A DNA stretch of 64,000 nt from JAAYZX01 sp040770645 (GTDB lineage Bacteria > Actinomycetota > Thermoleophilia > RBG-16-64-13), in assembly GCA_040770645.1 (NCBI GenBank), contig JAXGIS010000007.1:1-64000 (forward strand). The letters are read 5' to 3'. The position numbers and the translations under genes were made by a program. Shown here piece by piece: positions 8,812 through 18,313 of this stretch (position 1 is its first letter; every line of letters starts with the position of its first letter). The notes under the pieces are model-generated. The model saw only the letters and a program-made list of their open reading frames with translations. It made no database searches and was not told the origin of the DNA.

Positions 8812-10409
8812 GGTCTCCTCCTTCTTCGGACTCCTGGACCAAACGCAAATCGTCGGGCATCTCGGGAAGGAGGGATCAGTATATGGAAGAGCGCGCCTCC
8901 TCCCTCCCGATTCTCCGCCCAGATGCGGCCGCCGTGCGCCTCGACGATACCACGTGCCACGGCCAAACCCAGCCCCACTCCCGACCTGCCGGCCTCCGCC
9001 TCCAGCCCACGATAGAACTTATCGAAGATACGGGTCTCGTCGCCCGGGGGGAGGCCGCATCCTCTATCACCCACTGTGATACGCACTCCATCCGCTACTT
9101 CTTCGGCACGAATGTCGATGAGATCGCCCGGGGCTGTGTACCGGTATGCGTTGTCCACCACATTGCGCAGAGCCTGCTCCATCAGAACTCCGTCGATACG
9201 CACCGGGGGCAGGTGCGCCTGCAGGTCAATCGACACGGTACGTCCCTCGAGTTCCGGTCCCAGCCTGTTCAGCGCGGCGCCGATCACTTCTTCCACCGGC
9301 TGCCACTCCTTCTTGGGCTCGATGGCCCCGGCCTCGAGTCTAGTCATCTCCAATAGATTGCTCACCAAACGATTGAGCCGATCTGCCTCCTCGCTTATGC
9401 CGGAGAGCAGTTCTCTGCCCTCACGGGATTCGAAAAGCGCCTGATCCTCGAGCAAAGCGCTCGATATGCCCGTGATGGCTCCCAATGGTGTGCGCAGGTC
9501 GTGAGACACGGAACTGAGAAGTGCGCTCCGCAGTCTCTCCCGCTCCGCATGGATCCTGGCCTCTTCGGCCTCCATCTCCAGATGTGCCCGCTCAATGGAA
9601 AGCGCCGTCTGGGCCGCGAACAATTCGAGTTGCTCCACCAAAGGCCTGGTATTCGTGTGTTCCGAAATCGTCGATACCACCCCCAGTGCCCCCAGCCGCC
9701 CTCTCACTCCCAGTAAGGGAGCGCATACAGCGACCATCTGTTCCGGATCGGGGTATTCCCCGTTTCCCGTCGCGGGCAGCGATCGGACTTCGGTGCTGCC
9801 CACCACGTCCACGCCTTCCGCAACAGACCGGAGCAATCCCACAGGATCTTCTCCCAAAAAGGATAGATCGCCGGACGTGGCCGCTACCACGAGCTTACCC
9901 CCATCATCCTTGAGGAATAGAAACGAAGGCCGGCGAAAGAAGAGATCGACTTGGTCCACCGCCACCCGGGCAAGCGCATCCACCATGGGTGTACGCGCCA
10001 ACTCCCTGCTGAGCGCGTACAGCGCTGAGATGCGCGAGCTCTCCCATCTGACCACGTCCACTTGGTGACGAAGCCGGCCGGTCAATGAGCTGATGACCAG
10101 ACCCACCACCAGAAGACCGATTACCGTGGCAAGATGTTTGAGGTCCGAGGGCACGAAGTTGAAACGAGGGATAACGAAGAAGAAATCGAAAGACGCAGCA
10201 CAGAACACTGCGGTGAGAGCCGAAGCCATGGGAGCAAGCCGGGTCGAGGCGAGAATCACTCCGAGCAGGTAGATCATCACCAACTCCGCCAACGGGAAGA
10301 AGCGGGCCAAAGGCCAGCAGATCAGCGTGCAGACCCCAGCGGTGAGAGATCCCAACAGCACTTGCTGCCATAGGCGCAACATGGGCTCGTCTAGCGACAG
10401 CAACCGCAC
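8808..10409 (-). CDS. kdpD: KdpD-like sensor histidine kinase lacking the N-terminal KdpD/Usp domains
   Basis: Membrane sensor kinase of about 534 residues. A four-helix DUF4118 (KdpD) domain at roughly 10-115 is followed by a GAF-like region (~140-285), a HisKA dimerisation helix with phospho-accepting His in SSVSHDLRTPLGAITG (~300), and an ATPase domain with N-box NVVDNAYRYT and G-boxes DRGCGLPP and GVGLGLAVARGI. Classical KdpD (~890 aa) has an N-terminal ATP-binding sensor and a Usp domain; both are absent and the upstream DNA belongs to another gene. The frame stays open to 10625, but the extra residues are Ala/Arg-rich and overlap the acyl-CoA synthetase gene, so GTG 10409 or ATG 10382 is a more likely start. 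It is coupled to the response regulator by a 4-bp overlap. Confidence 0.8.
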   Translation of the reverse strand: MRLLSLDEPMLRLWQQVLLGSLTAGVCTLICWPLARFFPLAELVMIYLLGVILASTRLAPMASALTAVFCAASFDFFFVIPRFNFVPSDLKHLATVIGLLVVGLVISSLTGRLRHQVDVVRWESSRISALYALSRELARTPMVDALARVAVDQVDLFFRRPSFLFLKDDGGKLVVAATSGDLSFLGEDPVGLLRSVAEGVDVVGSTEVRSLPATGNGEYPDPEQMVAVCAPLLGVRGRLGALGVVSTISEHTNTRPLVEQLELFAAQTALSIERAHLEMEAEEARIHAERERLRSALLSSVSHDLRTPLGAITGISSALLEDQALFESREGRELLSGISEEADRLNRLVSNLLEMTRLEAGAIEPKKEWQPVEEVIGAALNRLGPELEGRTVSIDLQAHLPPVRIDGVLMEQALRNVVDNAYRYTAPGDLIDIRAEEVADGVRITVGDRGCGLPPGDETRIFDKFYRGLEAEAGRSGVGLGLAVARGIVEAHGGRIWAENREGGGALFHILIPPSRDARRFAFGPGVRRRRRP

Positions 10410-10510
10410 ATGCCAGGAACCCGCGGCACGGTGAGGAATCGTAGCCGGGGGCACCGGCTCTGCCACTTGGCCGGTGGGCCGCCGGTCAGCAGGGCGAGCC
10501 GGTTCCACGC

Positions 10511-12739
10511 CTAACCCAACCCTGTCTGCAGTCTCCGCCTGCGCTCCGCATAGCGCGCCATCTGCGCGGCCACGCGCACTGCCCGCACCGGGGATTGAAT
10601 CACCACAACCCCGAAGTCGCCCCAATCCGGGAACACAGACCTTCCCACCGGGACGGCTGCCACACTCAGGATGGGTTTACGGTATCTCTCCATGAGATCA
10701 ACCAGGTGGCGGATGAAGTGCTCACGTCTGCGCGCATAGACTCCCGGTTCAACCGCGTCGACCTCGGCCAGGTTGATCACCCCCTGCTCATGTAGACGCT
10801 TGGCTTGGGCCAGGATGCCTTCGGTCAAACCGAATACGCTCACCACACCCGACACCACCAAGATATCCACTTGGGGTGAAGCCATGATCGCCTCTACCAC
10901 AGCCTCCGCTACTCCCTCTTTCAGGGTGGCCACCAGATCCACGGGGTTGCCCCGACTCCAGAAAGACGGGAGCAACGCATCCAGCGTGTGAAGCAACTCG
11001 TCATCGAACCGGGCCAGCGTCAGCCCACTGCGAGCCACCTCGTCAGCACACAGCACACCCCAGCCTCCGCCCATGGTGACCACGCCCACGCGATTTCCTC
11101 TGGGGAGGGGCAGGTAGGAGAAGGCCATGGCCATATCCAAGAACTCGTCTGGATCGATGGTCAGCAACATACCCGCCTGACGGGCGGCGCCTTCAAAGAC
11201 GCGCTGCGAACCGGCCAAGGCTCCCGTATGCGAAGCGGCTGCCTCCCGGCCGTAGTCACTCACGGCCGCGCGCAACACCACCAGCGGCTTCCGCTCGGTG
11301 AGAGCCCGCGCGCTCTCAAGTAGCCTACGTCCATCATCGTAGCCCTCGATGTAGGCGAACACACAACCCGTGTCGGGGTCTTCCCGCAGAAAGTCCAGTA
11401 CATCTGCGGTGTCCACGAGGGCCTCGTTCCCCACTCCGATGAACGTGCCCACTCCAGCACCTCGGCGTTCAGCGGAGACCATGAGTTGCACCCCCACATT
11501 GCCGGATTGTGATATAAAGCCCGCCGGCCCCGGTTTGGGCTGCAGATGTAGAGCCCCCACCGCGTACAACCGATGCCGTGACGACACTACCCCCATGCAG
11601 TTGGGCCCGATGAGCACCATACCGTAGTCGGAGGCGATCTGTGCTATCTCCCGCTCCAGCGCGGAGCCGGCCTCGTCCACCTCCGAGAAACCGGCCGTCA
11701 CCATCACCAAGGCTTTCACTCCCTTGCGACCGCACTCCTCCACCACTCCCTTGACCAACGGCAGGGGAACGGCCACCAGAGCCATCTCCGGGGCTTCGGG
11801 GAGTGAAGTCACATCGGGGTAGGCGTGAAGACCCAGCACCGTCTCCACCTGGGGCGTGACCGGATACAGCCTGCCCCCATACCCTCCGGAGACGAGATTG
11901 GTGAGTATGGTCCCACCCCATTTGGTGGGATCGTTGGATGCCCCGATGACCGCCACGGAGGCCGGCCGGAACACGGCCATCATGTTGACCAGGTTCACCT
12001 CCGGTCTCACAAGGGGACTGCCGAGATCTGGACGCAATACCAGGAGGACGTCGGCCGCCACCGGCCGGCCGCCGTCAATGAGTACGGGATTGATGTCGAT
12101 CTCCGCAATTTCCGGATGGTCGAAGGCCATGCGCCCCACGGCCTCCATAATGCTCGCCAAGACATGGCGGTCCACGGCCGGCCATCCACGAAACTCCCCC
12201 AGCAGGCGGTGGGCTCGTATGGACGACACCAACTCCAGTGCATCCCTCCGATCGACGGGGGCCACCGCGAAGGCCACATCATCGATGGCTTCAGTGAGAA
12301 CCCCGCCCACGCCGAACATGATCACCGGCCCGAACTGCGCGTCCCTCGTGAGCCCGATCACGAACTCCCGCCCTCGCGCAGCTTGCTGCTCCACCAGCAC
12401 GCCGCTGATCTGTTCCCCACCGCGCCGAAGCAGCCGATGAAAACCCCGCTCAACCTCATCTTCATCGCGCACATCGAGTTCCACCAGACCCGCCTCGGTC
12501 TTGTGCAATACCGAGGTGGAAACGCCTTTGAGGACCACCGGGAACCCCAGGCGTGTGGCAGCTGCAACCGCCTCGCCTGCCTGTGTGGCGACGAACCCCT
12601 GGGGCACGGGGATGTTGTAGCAGCGGAGAAAGTCCTTGGCCTCCACCTCGGTCAACGCGAGGCGACCGACCGCAAGCGCCTTTGAAATGATTCCCGCGGC
12701 CGACTCAACGTCAGGGTTGGCGTGACCGATCCGATGCAT
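10511..12739 (-). CDS. ADP-forming acetate/acyl-CoA synthetase, single-chain (beta-alpha order)
   Basis: A 742-residue ADP-forming acyl-CoA synthetase (ACD; NDP-forming acyl-CoA synthetase superfamily), converting acyl-CoA, ADP and phosphate to acid, CoA and ATP. Residues ~10-235 are the ATP-grasp (beta) domain (GFPVVLKGVS, AEIDINPVLIDGGR). Residues ~255-740 form the CoA-binding and ligase domains (VAVIGASNDPTKWGG; LIGPNCMGVV; ISQSGNVG; the active-site His motif AAASHTGALAGS). Start ATG 12739 follows a GCGGAG site; the frame can extend to TTG 12757. The enzyme fits substrate-level ATP synthesis from acyl-CoA made by the 2-oxoacid oxidoreductase, and the window also encodes an acetate transporter. 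The specific acyl group is not determinable. Confidence 0.9.
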   Translation of the reverse strand: MHRIGHANPDVESAAGIISKALAVGRLALTEVEAKDFLRCYNIPVPQGFVATQAGEAVAAATRLGFPVVLKGVSTSVLHKTEAGLVELDVRDEDEVERGFHRLLRRGGEQISGVLVEQQAARGREFVIGLTRDAQFGPVIMFGVGGVLTEAIDDVAFAVAPVDRRDALELVSSIRAHRLLGEFRGWPAVDRHVLASIMEAVGRMAFDHPEIAEIDINPVLIDGGRPVAADVLLVLRPDLGSPLVRPEVNLVNMMAVFRPASVAVIGASNDPTKWGGTILTNLVSGGYGGRLYPVTPQVETVLGLHAYPDVTSLPEAPEMALVAVPLPLVKGVVEECGRKGVKALVMVTAGFSEVDEAGSALEREIAQIASDYGMVLIGPNCMGVVSSRHRLYAVGALHLQPKPGPAGFISQSGNVGVQLMVSAERRGAGVGTFIGVGNEALVDTADVLDFLREDPDTGCVFAYIEGYDDGRRLLESARALTERKPLVVLRAAVSDYGREAAASHTGALAGSQRVFEGAARQAGMLLTIDPDEFLDMAMAFSYLPLPRGNRVGVVTMGGGWGVLCADEVARSGLTLARFDDELLHTLDALLPSFWSRGNPVDLVATLKEGVAEAVVEAIMASPQVDILVVSGVVSVFGLTEGILAQAKRLHEQGVINLAEVDAVEPGVYARRREHFIRHLVDLMERYRKPILSVAAVPVGRSVFPDWGDFGVVVIQSPVRAVRVAAQMARYAERRRRLQTGLG

Positions 12740-12782
12740 GACTCCGCTCGTGTCCAATAGCCGGCTCGTGCCGCGAAGGGCT

Positions 12783-14052
12783 CTAGTAGTAGATCAGTAC
12801 GGGAAGCCCCACATAGAGTTGCGCCGTCAACTCATCTGTCGCCCACACAGGAGTGCGAACACACCCGTGGCTCGCCGGCCAAGCCGGGACCGAACTGGAG
12901 CCGTGAATGGCGTAGGACGGCTTGAAATACGACGGCGAGTACATCCAGCCCAGCGGCACCTGCACCCATCCCCACGACTTGTAGAGGATACGGTACTCGC
13001 CGGTGGGGGTGCTCATCCCCGAAGCGCCGCTCGATATGGGGATGGTTTTGACCAGCACTCCCGACTGGGCAAGCATCAACACCTGCCGCGTTAGATCCAC
13101 CTCCACCCAGTTACCCGAACGCGTGTATCGGAGTACCGGGGGGCCGGCCGAGAGCAGACGGTCGAGCGTGGCCGAATCGCACACTCCCGTGCGCGACATA
13201 CGCTCCACCTTCTGGAAAGCCATGATGGCGGTGGAAGTGGCCTCATCGAAAACGCCGTCGATGGCACCCCGGTCGTAGGTCAGAGTAGCCAATCTGGTTT
13301 CCACCCACTTCACCAGGTCCCCGGATGAGCCTGCACGCAGCACCGGGTACGGTTCCGTGGGGTTGGGGATCGGTGGGTCCGTCTTCACTTCCAGCGGCCT
13401 ATAGAAGGCACGGTGAATGATCCCTGTGGCCTGTGCCCGCGTGAGAGAGAAGAAGGGGTAGAAGCGCTCATCGGCGTACCCGCCGGCAATCCCGACCTGA
13501 TAGGCGGCCGCCACCGCGGGCTGGTGACTGAGTGATATGTAGCCCCGGTCACGGTAAGCACCGAGCCATGACTCCGTATCATCCGGCCCCCCTCGAGTCC
13601 CGCGGCCTCTCTAGCCGAAGAGAGACCGTGCGCCTCCGCATACTCCAGGCCACGGATGGTGAAGCTGACGGCCTGCTCCCTCGTCAGGTAACCGTATGGG
13701 TGGAAAGTGGTGGCAGTGACTCCCGAGGTGAGGCCGGCCTGGTAGAGGGCGGCCACTGAAGCTGCGAACCAGTCGTCAGGAGCCACGTCGGCAAGGGGTG
13801 AGAATCCGAGTTGGGCACGGAAAGAGCGCGCGCCAGCATGCCGGCGAACTGTGCCCTGGTGACCAGCTCGTAGGGCCGGAAGGTGCCATCCGGGTATCCC
13901 GCAATGACGCCGGCCTGAGCCAGTTCGTCTACGGCCGAGGCGAACCAGTCGTCAGGAGCCACGTCGGCAAACCCAAGAGCGACGCCGGGGAAGACAAGCA
14001 GTAGCATCAACAGCCCCGCCACTATCACTCCCGCCTTGGCACCACAGCTCAT
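12783..14052 (-). CDS. SLH-domain L,D-transpeptidase (YkuD) with peptidoglycan-binding domain, frameshifted
   Basis: Three successive frames on the minus strand assemble into one secreted ~420-residue protein. It has a signal peptide (GVIVAGLLMLLLVFPGVALG), then SLH-like repeats (FADVAPDDWFASAVDELAQA; a second starting APDDWFAASVAALYQAG; a third near YADERFYPFFSLTRAQATGI). A peptidoglycan-binding segment follows (LRAGSSGDLVKWVETRLATL), then a YkuD domain with YAIHGSSS and the catalytic SHGCVRTP. Frame changes lie near 13790 and 13510. Start ATG 14052 has an upstream GAGAGG. The enzyme would form 3-3 peptidoglycan crosslinks while the SLH repeats hold it at the wall. Confidence 0.8.
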
Positions 14053-14077
14053 ACTCAACTCCTCTCACTCGGCAACA

Positions 14078-16492
14078 TCATGTTTGAGTTCGCATGCTAC
14101 CATCATCAGTCCTGCTCAGACCCCTTGTTCGCACCACAGTAGCAGGCGGCGGCCCCATAGTGCGTGAGAATAGCCAGCAACGATGCACGTGCGGCCGGCG
14201 TGAGAAATCCGGGGGAATGGTCCGCGCCGTCAGATCACGCGCCACGAGCCCCGTCTGATCAGCAATAGCTGCTTCATCCAACCGGAAGCGACGGCGATTG
14301 GTGGAGAACACCACCCTTCCTCCCGGCTCCAACACAGAAGCGATCCCTCGCAAGAGGGCTACGTGATCCCTTTCGGCATCGAAAGTTTCCCGCATGCGTT
14401 TGGAGTTGGAGAAGGTAGGCACATCCGCAAACACCAGATCATAACGTGGCCCTGTGGACGCGCCGGCATCGGCCAACCACTGCACGCAGTCTGCTTGGAT
14501 CAGTTGGTGACCACGTGGCGACCACACCGCGTGAGCCCGTCCCCGTCGAACGTCGCCCGGCTGGAGCGTGGCCTGAAACCCATTGAGGGCCAGATTGTCT
14601 TTCGCCCACCTGAGATAGGTGCGAGACATATCCACCGACGTGGTAGAGGCCGCCCCACCGGCCGCTGCATAAACGGTGGCAGCGCCCGTATAGGAGAAGA
14701 GGCTGAGGAACGCTAGCCCCTCCGCCCACTCTCGGATCAGGCCCCGAGTAATTCTGTGGTGAAGGAAAAGTCCAGTATCGAGGTAGTCAGTGGGGTTGAC
14801 CAGGAAACGAAGCCCACCCTCGCCCACTTCTTTGACCGCGCCGTGGGCCGCGTGGCGCTGATACTGGTCGGTGCCACGTTGCCGCTCGCGCAACCGGAAG
14901 AATATCTGGCCCGGATCCAGACCAAGGACCTCAGCCGCCACGGCGAAGACGATGTTTCGCCTCCGCCGCACCGTCGCCTTCTCAACGTTGTCCGGAGCAG
15001 CGTATTCCTGGATGAGAGCCCAGTCCTCATACAAATCCAGCGCGAAATTGAAATCGGGCAGGTCTCGATCGTACAAGCGATAGCAACTGATTCCTTCCCG
15101 GCGCGCCCACCGTCCCAGATGTCGAAGGTTCTTGCGAAAACGATTGGCCAACTCGCGCCCCGAACGCAACTCACTCCAGGCAACCCGGGACCGCCCGGTC
15201 TTCGGAGCCGCGGTCGCTTCCGACTCCTGCGTCTCCGCGGCAATCGTTCCCAGCCCTGCGCCATCCGCCCCCGAAGACTCCCATGGTCTCCACCTCTCGC
15301 CGCCGAGATGAAAATGGAGCAGGCGGCACGGCAACGAACCATTGTAGAGTCGGTGCACCTTGTGCGCACGCAACCCGAGCTGCCTACCCAATTCCTCCCG
15401 TTCCACCAGAATCGCGGCATTCCACCCAGAAAACGACTGCCGCAGGTGAAAGGCAAGAGTCACGTACAACTCCATGACGTCCACCCGGGTACCCAACCTA
15501 TGTCCATAGGGTGGGTTGACGACCACCAGCCCGCCCCTCTCCCCCGAGGGCGGAGAGAGCTCAGCCACCGACCTCACGCCCAACCGCACCAAACCCTCGA
15601 GATCCGCGGCGGCAACATTCGTTGCTGCCGCCTCCACTGCGATGGGGTCGGCGTCGAACCCATACACTCCCGGGATGCCATTCCGTCCCACCCCTGCGCG
15701 CTCCCCGGCCTCGGCCAAGAGCCGTGACCACGCCTCGCGAGGGAACTGCTTCCAGCCCAGAAAGCCGAAATGGCGCCGCGCCAGTCCTGGAGCTATGTCC
15801 GCGGCCATTGCCACGCCTTCTATCAGGAGGGTCCCGGTCCCGCACATGGGGTCCAGCAGCGCAGCCCCCTCCCTGCTCAACTGGGGCCACCCCGCCCGTA
15901 ACAGCACCGCCGCTGCCAGGTTCTCGCGGAGAGGAGCTTCTCCTCCACGTATACGGTAACCTCTGTTGCTGAGCGCTTCTCCCGACAGGTCCAGGCTCAA
16001 GGTGGCAACGTCCTGGTGGATGTGGAGATCGATCCTGACATCGGGGCGCGTGGGTTGCACAATCGACCGGCCACCGCAAACGCGGCGTTGGCGGTCGACC
16101 ACGGCGTCCTTGACCTTGAGTGCCGCATACCCGCTGTGGTTGAGTCTCGAGGCGGATACATTGGCTCGAACAGCCAGGGTTCGGCTGGTGTCGATGTGAA
16201 GCTCCCACGGCACGGCCGCCGCCCCCGCATACAAGGCTTCCGAATCGGGAGCCTCGAACACCGACAGAGGCATAAGCACCCGACTGGCAATACGCGACCA
16301 CAGACACGCGCGCAGCGCCGTCTCCACATCCCCCTGGAAATGCGCTCCGGCCCGGGTCACCTTCACCGCCACCGCCCCCGACTCCCGCAACTCGTGCGCC
16401 AGCAGATCCTCCACACCCAAGGGGCAGGGGGCGAAGAAATCTATGAGGACGGCGCGTTCTCGGCCGTGAGGGTGTGACGCAAGTGCTTCCAT
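14078..16492 (-). CDS. rlmL: Bifunctional 23S rRNA methyltransferase RlmKL
   Basis: An 804-residue fusion of two methyltransferases that modify 23S rRNA (N2-methylation of G2445 by the RlmL half, N7-methylation of G2069 by the RlmK half, E. coli numbering). The N-terminal THUMP region precedes the RlmL catalytic domain with DPMCGTGTLLIEG and NPPYGHRLG. The RlmK half shows NRFRKNLRHLGRWARREGIS, LPDFNFALDLYEDW, the SAM motif FLSLFSYTGAATVYAA and the late motif FADVPTFSNSKRM. It is longer than the E. coli protein (~702 aa) because of an inserted low-complexity linker around residues 405-440. The frame is intact throughout, in contrast to many neighbours. Confidence 0.92.
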   Translation of the reverse strand: MEALASHPHGRERAVLIDFFAPCPLGVEDLLAHELRESGAVAVKVTRAGAHFQGDVETALRACLWSRIASRVLMPLSVFEAPDSEALYAGAAAVPWELHIDTSRTLAVRANVSASRLNHSGYAALKVKDAVVDRQRRVCGGRSIVQPTRPDVRIDLHIHQDVATLSLDLSGEALSNRGYRIRGGEAPLRENLAAAVLLRAGWPQLSREGAALLDPMCGTGTLLIEGVAMAADIAPGLARRHFGFLGWKQFPREAWSRLLAEAGERAGVGRNGIPGVYGFDADPIAVEAAATNVAAADLEGLVRLGVRSVAELSPPSGERGGLVVVNPPYGHRLGTRVDVMELYVTLAFHLRQSFSGWNAAILVEREELGRQLGLRAHKVHRLYNGSLPCRLLHFHLGGERWRPWESSGADGAGLGTIAAETQESEATAAPKTGRSRVAWSELRSGRELANRFRKNLRHLGRWARREGISCYRLYDRDLPDFNFALDLYEDWALIQEYAAPDNVEKATVRRRRNIVFAVAAEVLGLDPGQIFFRLRERQRGTDQYQRHAAHGAVKEVGEGGLRFLVNPTDYLDTGLFLHHRITRGLIREWAEGLAFLSLFSYTGAATVYAAAGGAASTTSVDMSRTYLRWAKDNLALNGFQATLQPGDVRRGRAHAVWSPRGHQLIQADCVQWLADAGASTGPRYDLVFADVPTFSNSKRMRETFDAERDHVALLRGIASVLEPGGRVVFSTNRRRFRLDEAAIADQTGLVARDLTARTIPPDFSRRPHVHRCWLFSRTMGPPPATVVRTRGLSRTDDGSMRTQT

Positions 16493-16579
16493 GAGCCACG
16501 GGAGTATACGCTCAAGCCCCGCCGTCCATGCAGGGTTCGCATCTCGGGCCCGACCTGGACTTCCGGTGCCAAAACGGCT

Positions 16580-17950
16580 CTACGCCACCAATTCGCGCAT
16601 GGCGGCGCGCAAGGCCGGACCCATGCGGGAGAGAAGGACGTCGGCCCGCACCGCCCGCTTCAGGAGCAGCTCGGTGACGAACGGCCGCGCCGTCTCAATG
16701 ATGTCTATCTCCGGATAAAGGGCCCGCGCCACCCCCTCCACCGTGACCAGGGATTTCACCAGCAAACCGTAACCCACCGGGATCTCTATGCCGTGCCGGG
16801 CAAGCAGAGAGAGGAGACCCAAGCCGAATCCCTTCACATCGGCAGGCGTTGCCTCAGCGAGTGCCCCACTTCCAAGTGTTCGTTCCATAAGCAAGTGTAA
16901 ATCCTCACAAATCGCCGTCGCTCTATCCGATGGCACCGTGACTCCCAGTTGTGCCGAATACCGGAGCGCTCTTTCCGGATCACGGAACACCAACGCCGCC
17001 AGCACCTGGGCTACGGCCGCCCGTTCATGGGGAGTCAGTTCCCCCACGATGCCGAAATCAAGATAGGCGATGCGGTCATCTGGAGTGACGAGCAGGTTGG
17101 CAGGGTGTAGGTCTGCGTGGAACCTGCCGTGAACCAGTACCTGCCGCATGAAGACTTCGGCCCCGTGCACGGCCAGACCGTATGCATCCACGCCGCCGCG
17201 AACGGCATCGTCGAGGTCGCTCAGCCTCCAACCTTGCACGAAATCCATAGTGAGTACGCGCCGCGTTGTGCGACTCCAAACCACTCGAGGGGCAAAGACT
17301 CGCAGATCGTCACGGAAATCGAAAGCGAAACGATCGGAGACCCGTGCTTCGTTACGAAGATCCAGCTCGCGGTGTAAGGAGGCCGCCAGTTCCTCCACGA
17401 GGCTGTCCACATTCCAGCGCCTGACGGCGGCGAGCCGGGCGAGCCGCTGCACAAAGCGTCGCGCCACCACCAAGTCGGCCATCACATCCTGCTCGACACC
17501 GGGACGCACCACCTTGACTGCCACCGGGGTACCGGCAGGCATGACGTCGCCCCAGACCGGCCGCGAGGGCTCACGCAAACGCGCCCGATGCACTTGAGCG
17601 ATGGAGGCGGAGGCTTCGGGGTTAGGATCAAAGGAGTTGAACAGCTCTTCGGGCTCCCGCCCAAACTCCTCGATGATAACCCTCCTCACCTCTTCGTAGG
17701 GGAGCGGCGAGACCGTATCCCGAAGCTTCGCGAGCTCAAAACACAGCTCAGCAGAGAATATGTCGGGCCGAACCGACATGAGCTGGCCAATCTTGACGAA
17801 CGTGGGTCCGACTTCTTCGCATGCAAGCCGCAGTTGCTCCGCCAAGGCCTGCACGCGTACCGAGCGAGTGGCCAGCCCCATGCGCGACCGCCTCACAGCA
17901 ATCAGGGCACGCCGCGCCAACACTGTGCCGATCTGCCCGGTGCGCCCCAT
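16580..17950 (-). CDS. ABC1/AarF/UbiB-family atypical kinase
   Basis: A 456-residue member of the UbiB/AarF/COQ8 atypical kinase family. The family KxGQ motif appears as FVKIGQLMSVRPDI, followed by ASASIAQVHRARL (nucleotide-loop A-rich region), and the catalytic HADLHPANLLV and YLDFGIVGEL. The C-terminal ~40 residues are less conserved and may associate with the membrane. It starts 7 bp downstream of a small coiled-coil gene and is probably cotranscribed with it. In other bacteria such proteins support quinone or isoprenoid metabolism. No ubiquinone or menaquinone genes are here, so the role is unassigned. Confidence 0.9.
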   Translation of the reverse strand: MGRTGQIGTVLARRALIAVRRSRMGLATRSVRVQALAEQLRLACEEVGPTFVKIGQLMSVRPDIFSAELCFELAKLRDTVSPLPYEEVRRVIIEEFGREPEELFNSFDPNPEASASIAQVHRARLREPSRPVWGDVMPAGTPVAVKVVRPGVEQDVMADLVVARRFVQRLARLAAVRRWNVDSLVEELAASLHRELDLRNEARVSDRFAFDFRDDLRVFAPRVVWSRTTRRVLTMDFVQGWRLSDLDDAVRGGVDAYGLAVHGAEVFMRQVLVHGRFHADLHPANLLVTPDDRIAYLDFGIVGELTPHERAAVAQVLAALVFRDPERALRYSAQLGVTVPSDRATAICEDLHLLMERTLGSGALAEATPADVKGFGLGLLSLLARHGIEIPVGYGLLVKSLVTVEGVARALYPEIDIIETARPFVTELLLKRAVRADVLLSRMGPALRAAMRELVA

Positions 17951-17956
17951 TGTCAG

Positions 17957-18313
17957 CTACGACTGCATCGCGCCATCGACTTCCAGGCGCCGCTTCAGGC
18001 CATCGACTGCAGTCTCCAGTGACTCCAGACGCCCTCGGATCTCACCCAACTCGTAACGTACCTCATCCAGGACTTCTCTAAGACCGGCCTCGTGGTCCAC
18101 CCCCGACCCACCACACTCCAACAGCCGCTCCCGCAACGCGTCTTTCTCCTTGGCCACCAACGCAGCCAGGCCGTCCAGAAACGCATCCCTTCCTCCACCC
18201 GTTGCCCCGGCCTCTGCGGCCCCCCCACGAATGACGGCCCCACGCCACGCATCATCCGCAAGCTCATGCAACAGCGCCCAGCGCGCGAGGAACGAGAGAA
18301 GGTCGTCACTCAT
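17957..18313 (-). CDS. Small coiled-coil protein upstream of the UbiB-like kinase
   Basis: A 118-residue protein starting MSDDLLSFLARWALLHELAD. The start at 18313 overlaps the stop of the CDGSH gene by 8 bp, which is more plausible than the longer reading to 18388. Residues ~50-115 have heptad-like helical content (EVLDEVRYELGEIRGRLESL) consistent with a coiled coil, reminiscent of phasin or polyhydroxyalkanoate-granule and UbiB-partner helical proteins. That resemblance is structural only and no family is claimed. The tight spacing with the kinase gene (6 bp gap) suggests a functional partner. Confidence 0.65.
   Translation of the reverse strand: MSDDLLSFLARWALLHELADDAWRGAVIRGGAAEAGATGGGRDAFLDGLAALVAKEKDALRERLLECGGSGVDHEAGLREVLDEVRYELGEIRGRLESLETAVDGLKRRLEVDGAMQS

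Noticed and set aside
10410..10625. N-terminal extension of the KdpD-like kinase
   Set aside because: The residues are Ala/Arg-rich, lack the KdpD sensor motif, and overlap the acyl-CoA synthetase gene.
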